DNA from: Ruminococcus sp. UBA6407
GTDB taxonomy: Bacteria > Bacillota > Clostridia > Oscillospirales > Ruminococcaceae
Direction: 5' to 3'
NCBI GenBank assembly: GCA_002438605.1
Contig: DJPR01000034.1
Location: forward strand, 1 to 64,000
DNA length: 64,000 nucleotides
The position numbers and the translations under genes were made by a program. Positions 61,994-64,000 of this stretch are shown piece by piece. The notes beneath the pieces are model-generated. The model worked only from the letters and a program-made list of their open reading frames with translations, was not told the origin of the DNA and searched no databases. Within the stretch, counting starts at the first letter, position 1; each line of letters starts with the position of its first letter.

Positions 61994-62743
61994 CTACTCG
62001 TAATCAACAACATCAATCCATGAACGTAAAAATTCACGTTCTGTTTCATTACCTTTTACTGACTGTGAAGCAGCTACAATCGGCATCCACTTCTGAACAT
62101 ACTGCATTGCAGTATTGCTTTTATCACAGAAAAGGCTGAGATATTTTTTTGCTCCGCTTATATCACCGTTTAACCAGAATAAAAGATATGTTCTTGCTGC
62201 ATCAGCCGATGCATTTCCCTGTGTTGCATGTGACCAGTCAATTATGTATGGTATTCCATTGTCTGAAATAATAATGTTTGACGGATTAAAATCGCCATGA
62301 CAAAGCTTATTATGCTTAGGCATTGAATTAAGTCTTGTATGCAAATCGTATCGAACCGTTGCATTGAAATCTGTTTGAGAGATTTTGCGGTTCATTTTGT
62401 CTTTCAGCTTTCCAAGCATAGGACAGCTTTTTTCATGCATTTCAAGCTGTAAATCAACAAACTCCTCAAGATACTTATCTTTATTTCCCGGATTTTCAAG
62501 CATAAGCTGTGCAAGTGTTTTACCCTTAATAAATTCTGAAACAATAGTCCACTTTCCGTCAAGCATTGTTACTTCAAGAATTTTCGGAATGGCAAGCCCT
62601 GTTTCTTCAACTCTGGCTTGATTAAGAGCTTCATTTAATATATCAGCCTTTGAATAATCTTCATTAAACACCTTTAGGCAACGTTCGCCGTCACGATAAA
62701 CAGTCTTGCCTGTTCTTACAGCTATAATTCTATCCAGATTCAT
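61994..62743 (-). CDS. APH-fold phosphotransferase/kinase
   Basis: 249-residue aminoglycoside-phosphotransferase-like kinase. Catalytic loop LCHGDFNPSNII with Asp in HGD and the metal-binding IDWSHA motif are clear; the N-terminal lobe has the lysine in GERCLKVF. Because it leads an operon with a PP2C phosphatase and H2-sensor-like protein, it is more likely a protein or small-molecule kinase of that signalling set than a drug-resistance enzyme. ATG follows AGGGAGGA. Confidence 0.82.
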   Translation of the reverse strand: MNLDRIIAVRTGKTVYRDGERCLKVFNEDYSKADILNEALNQARVEETGLAIPKILEVTMLDGKWTIVSEFIKGKTLAQLMLENPGNKDKYLEEFVDLQLEMHEKSCPMLGKLKDKMNRKISQTDFNATVRYDLHTRLNSMPKHNKLCHGDFNPSNIIISDNGIPYIIDWSHATQGNASADAARTYLLFWLNGDISGAKKYLSLFCDKSNTAMQYVQKWMPIVAASQSVKGNETEREFLRSWIDVVDYE

Positions 62744-62854
62744 GATCTGTTCCTCCCTTATATCTTTTTAAGATACTTTTTGTCATAATCGGAATTTCTC
62801 ATAACATTGTGAAGAAAATCCGCATATAATATGTTTTTTCATATCTTTGTTATA

Positions 62855-62883
62855 ATTTTAACATAGTTTTTATATAGTGTGAA
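62855..62883 (-). promoter_or_regulatory. Promoter of the H2-sensing operon
   Basis: Minus strand: TTCACA (62878-62883), 17 bases, TAAAAT (62855-62860). The leader to the APH-fold kinase gene is about 105 bases with no recognised motif. Confidence 0.6.
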
Positions 62884-62946
62884 ATGCCTCTTTGTAATAT
62901 GGGTAATATACTTTTTGATATATCCGGATACATAAGGGAGAAAAAT

Positions 62947-63873
62947 TTATCCGAAAATTTCACGCTTGGATTTTATAAGCTGCTCAACAAAAATATTGTC
63001 AAGTTCTGAAAGTTTATATTCACTGCGATGTATTAGTACATCTTTATATACTCGTTTATTTTCATTACAGCTGCACTGTACAAGATTATATCTTTTTAAC
63101 AACGACTGAGGCATTGGTGAAACCCACATAAAGCATTCCGGATTTTGAGTAAGCAATTCAAATTGACTTGCTCTTTCAAATACAAAAATCCGTCTGTTTG
63201 TATTATCCGGAAGCTCCTCTTTTTTTACCGAAGCAAATGGAAGTGACGGTACATATGGGTCGCCATGAGCCACTTCTATTAAATCAGACAAATCGTCATA
63301 TGTTATATTATCCTTTGAAGCAAGCGGATTTTTTTCATTCATTAACAAAACATACTTAAATTCTGTAACGAACTCACAACTGAGACCCTTTTCGTTCATC
63401 ATATCTTTATAGTATCTGTCATAGTTTTCTGCATAACGAATAATTCCAAGTGAATAATTTTCATGAATTATATTTTTTATTGCCCGCATTGCATTAGTTT
63501 CTTTATAGAAAATTTCTGCATGTACGGATTTATCTATAAGCTTTGAGAATTTTGCAAATGCGTCTGTTATATAACCGGCACGAGGAACTGAAATTGAAAA
63601 TCTTTTTTTGTTCAAAGCATCTTTCTTAAATATATCTTCAATTGAGTCGATCTGGCTTAATATTGAGCGTGCATAATGGACAAACTGTTCTCCGTCAGGA
63701 GTTAAAATCATTCCCTTTGCACTTCGTTCAAAAATGCTGATTCCAAGTGAATTTTCAAGTTCTTTAATCGCACGGCTCAAATTCGGCTGACCAACATACA
63801 ATTTTTCAGCAGCTTTATTTATTGAACCTGTTTCCGCAACCTCAACAGCATATTTCATGTGCAGTAAATTCAT
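62947..63873 (-). CDS. LysR-family transcriptional regulator
   Basis: Winged helix at residues 1-65 (ETGSINKAAEKLYVGQPNLS) followed by a substrate-binding-like effector domain; 308 aa. It is similar to the LysR protein at 8693-9598 and likely a paralogue. It lies just upstream of the hydrogenase operon on the same strand and may control it, but no site is evident. Start after CCGGAGG. Confidence 0.92.
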   Translation of the reverse strand: MNLLHMKYAVEVAETGSINKAAEKLYVGQPNLSRAIKELENSLGISIFERSAKGMILTPDGEQFVHYARSILSQIDSIEDIFKKDALNKKRFSISVPRAGYITDAFAKFSKLIDKSVHAEIFYKETNAMRAIKNIIHENYSLGIIRYAENYDRYYKDMMNEKGLSCEFVTEFKYVLLMNEKNPLASKDNITYDDLSDLIEVAHGDPYVPSLPFASVKKEELPDNTNRRIFVFERASQFELLTQNPECFMWVSPMPQSLLKRYNLVQCSCNENKRVYKDVLIHRSEYKLSELDNIFVEQLIKSKREIFG

Positions 63874-63906
63874 TTTTTACCTCCGGAAATTTATGATGTT
63901 TATATC

Positions 63907-63935
63907 ATTATAACATATAAAATCAAAATAGTCTA
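63907..63935 (-). promoter_or_regulatory. Promoter of the second LysR gene
   Basis: Minus strand: TAGACT (63930-63935), 17 bases, TATAAT (63907-63912), 34 bases before the start codon. Confidence 0.65.
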
Positions 63936-64000
63936 CGATTTTTTTATTTGTACATCTGTTTTGTATATATATCTTGCTGAGTTCCGATTTTGCCCTCAAT

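Overview
The window reads as chromosome from a low-GC, anaerobic, probably spore-forming Firmicute close to Ruminococcus (Oscillospiraceae). This is inferred from a SpoIIE-type protein, a type I dockerin on a BspA-like leucine-rich-repeat protein, [FeFe]-hydrogenase-like proteins, meso-diaminopimelate dehydrogenase, MurT/GatD, Prp-processed L27 and a flavodiiron protein. No tRNA, rRNA or CRISPR array was seen.

Layout. 0-1.7 kb: tyrosine integrase with a lysine-rich tail, probably the edge of an integrated element. 1.8-9.6 kb: housekeeping genes (flavodiiron protein, CorA, rplU-prp-rpmA behind an L21-type leader, obgE-mrnC, yebC, a PflX-like radical SAM protein, a LysR regulator). 9.7-11.3 kb: an Rrf2 regulator convergent with cysK. 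11.7-23.3 kb: metal P-type ATPase, ddh, tyrA and aroF, two flavoproteins, rsmA, spoIIE. 23.4-40.3 kb: a block with every gene on the minus strand, devoted largely to sulfur metabolism. 40.7-44.2 kb: response regulator, ABC transporter and histidine kinase. 44.3-54.1 kb: an acidic membrane protein, DUF1540 protein, ybaK, murT-gatD, a sigma factor fused to a membrane and outer domain, and the LRR-dockerin protein. 54.1-57.3 kb: MacB-like exporter. 57.4-62.9 kb: a five-gene operon of two hydrogenase-like proteins, a PP2C phosphatase, a small [2Fe-2S] protein and an APH-fold kinase. 62.9-63.9 kb: a second LysR regulator.

The sulfur block is the most interesting part. Read in the direction of transcription it begins with a transsulfuration-family enzyme (40.2 kb). 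An ABC importer (38.5-35.7) follows, in one operon with a four-subunit 2-oxoacid:ferredoxin oxidoreductase, a phenylacetate-CoA-ligase-like enzyme, a broken amidohydrolase and a methionine/kynurenine-type aminotransferase. Then come a second cysK, a leader with a Cys-rich peptide and a terminator, an in-frame methyltransferase-MetK fusion, luxS, mccB and mccA. The last group would convert methionine to cysteine by SAM, SAH, homocysteine and cystathionine; only the SAH nucleosidase is missing. The leader looks like a classical ribosome-mediated attenuator: Cys codons, an 8-bp antiterminator and a terminator that exclude each other, so cysteine shortage would switch on cysteine synthesis from methionine. 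The upstream operon may import a carboxylic acid, activate it with CoA, carboxylate it reductively and transaminate it to an amino acid; 3-methylthiopropionate to methionine would fit the surroundings, but this is hypothesis. CCTAT/ATAGG boxes sit in the promoters of the LysR gene, the Rrf2 gene, both cysK genes and the transsulfuration gene, suggesting one shared regulon.

Mobile and repetitive DNA: two copies of a roughly 128-bp MITE-like element (29.6 and 51.2 kb), a dispersed palindrome family with GGCAACACCGCACAAA-like arms, and a truncated TPP-riboswitch-like sequence with no thiamine gene behind it. All calls come from reading the sequence; no database search was possible.
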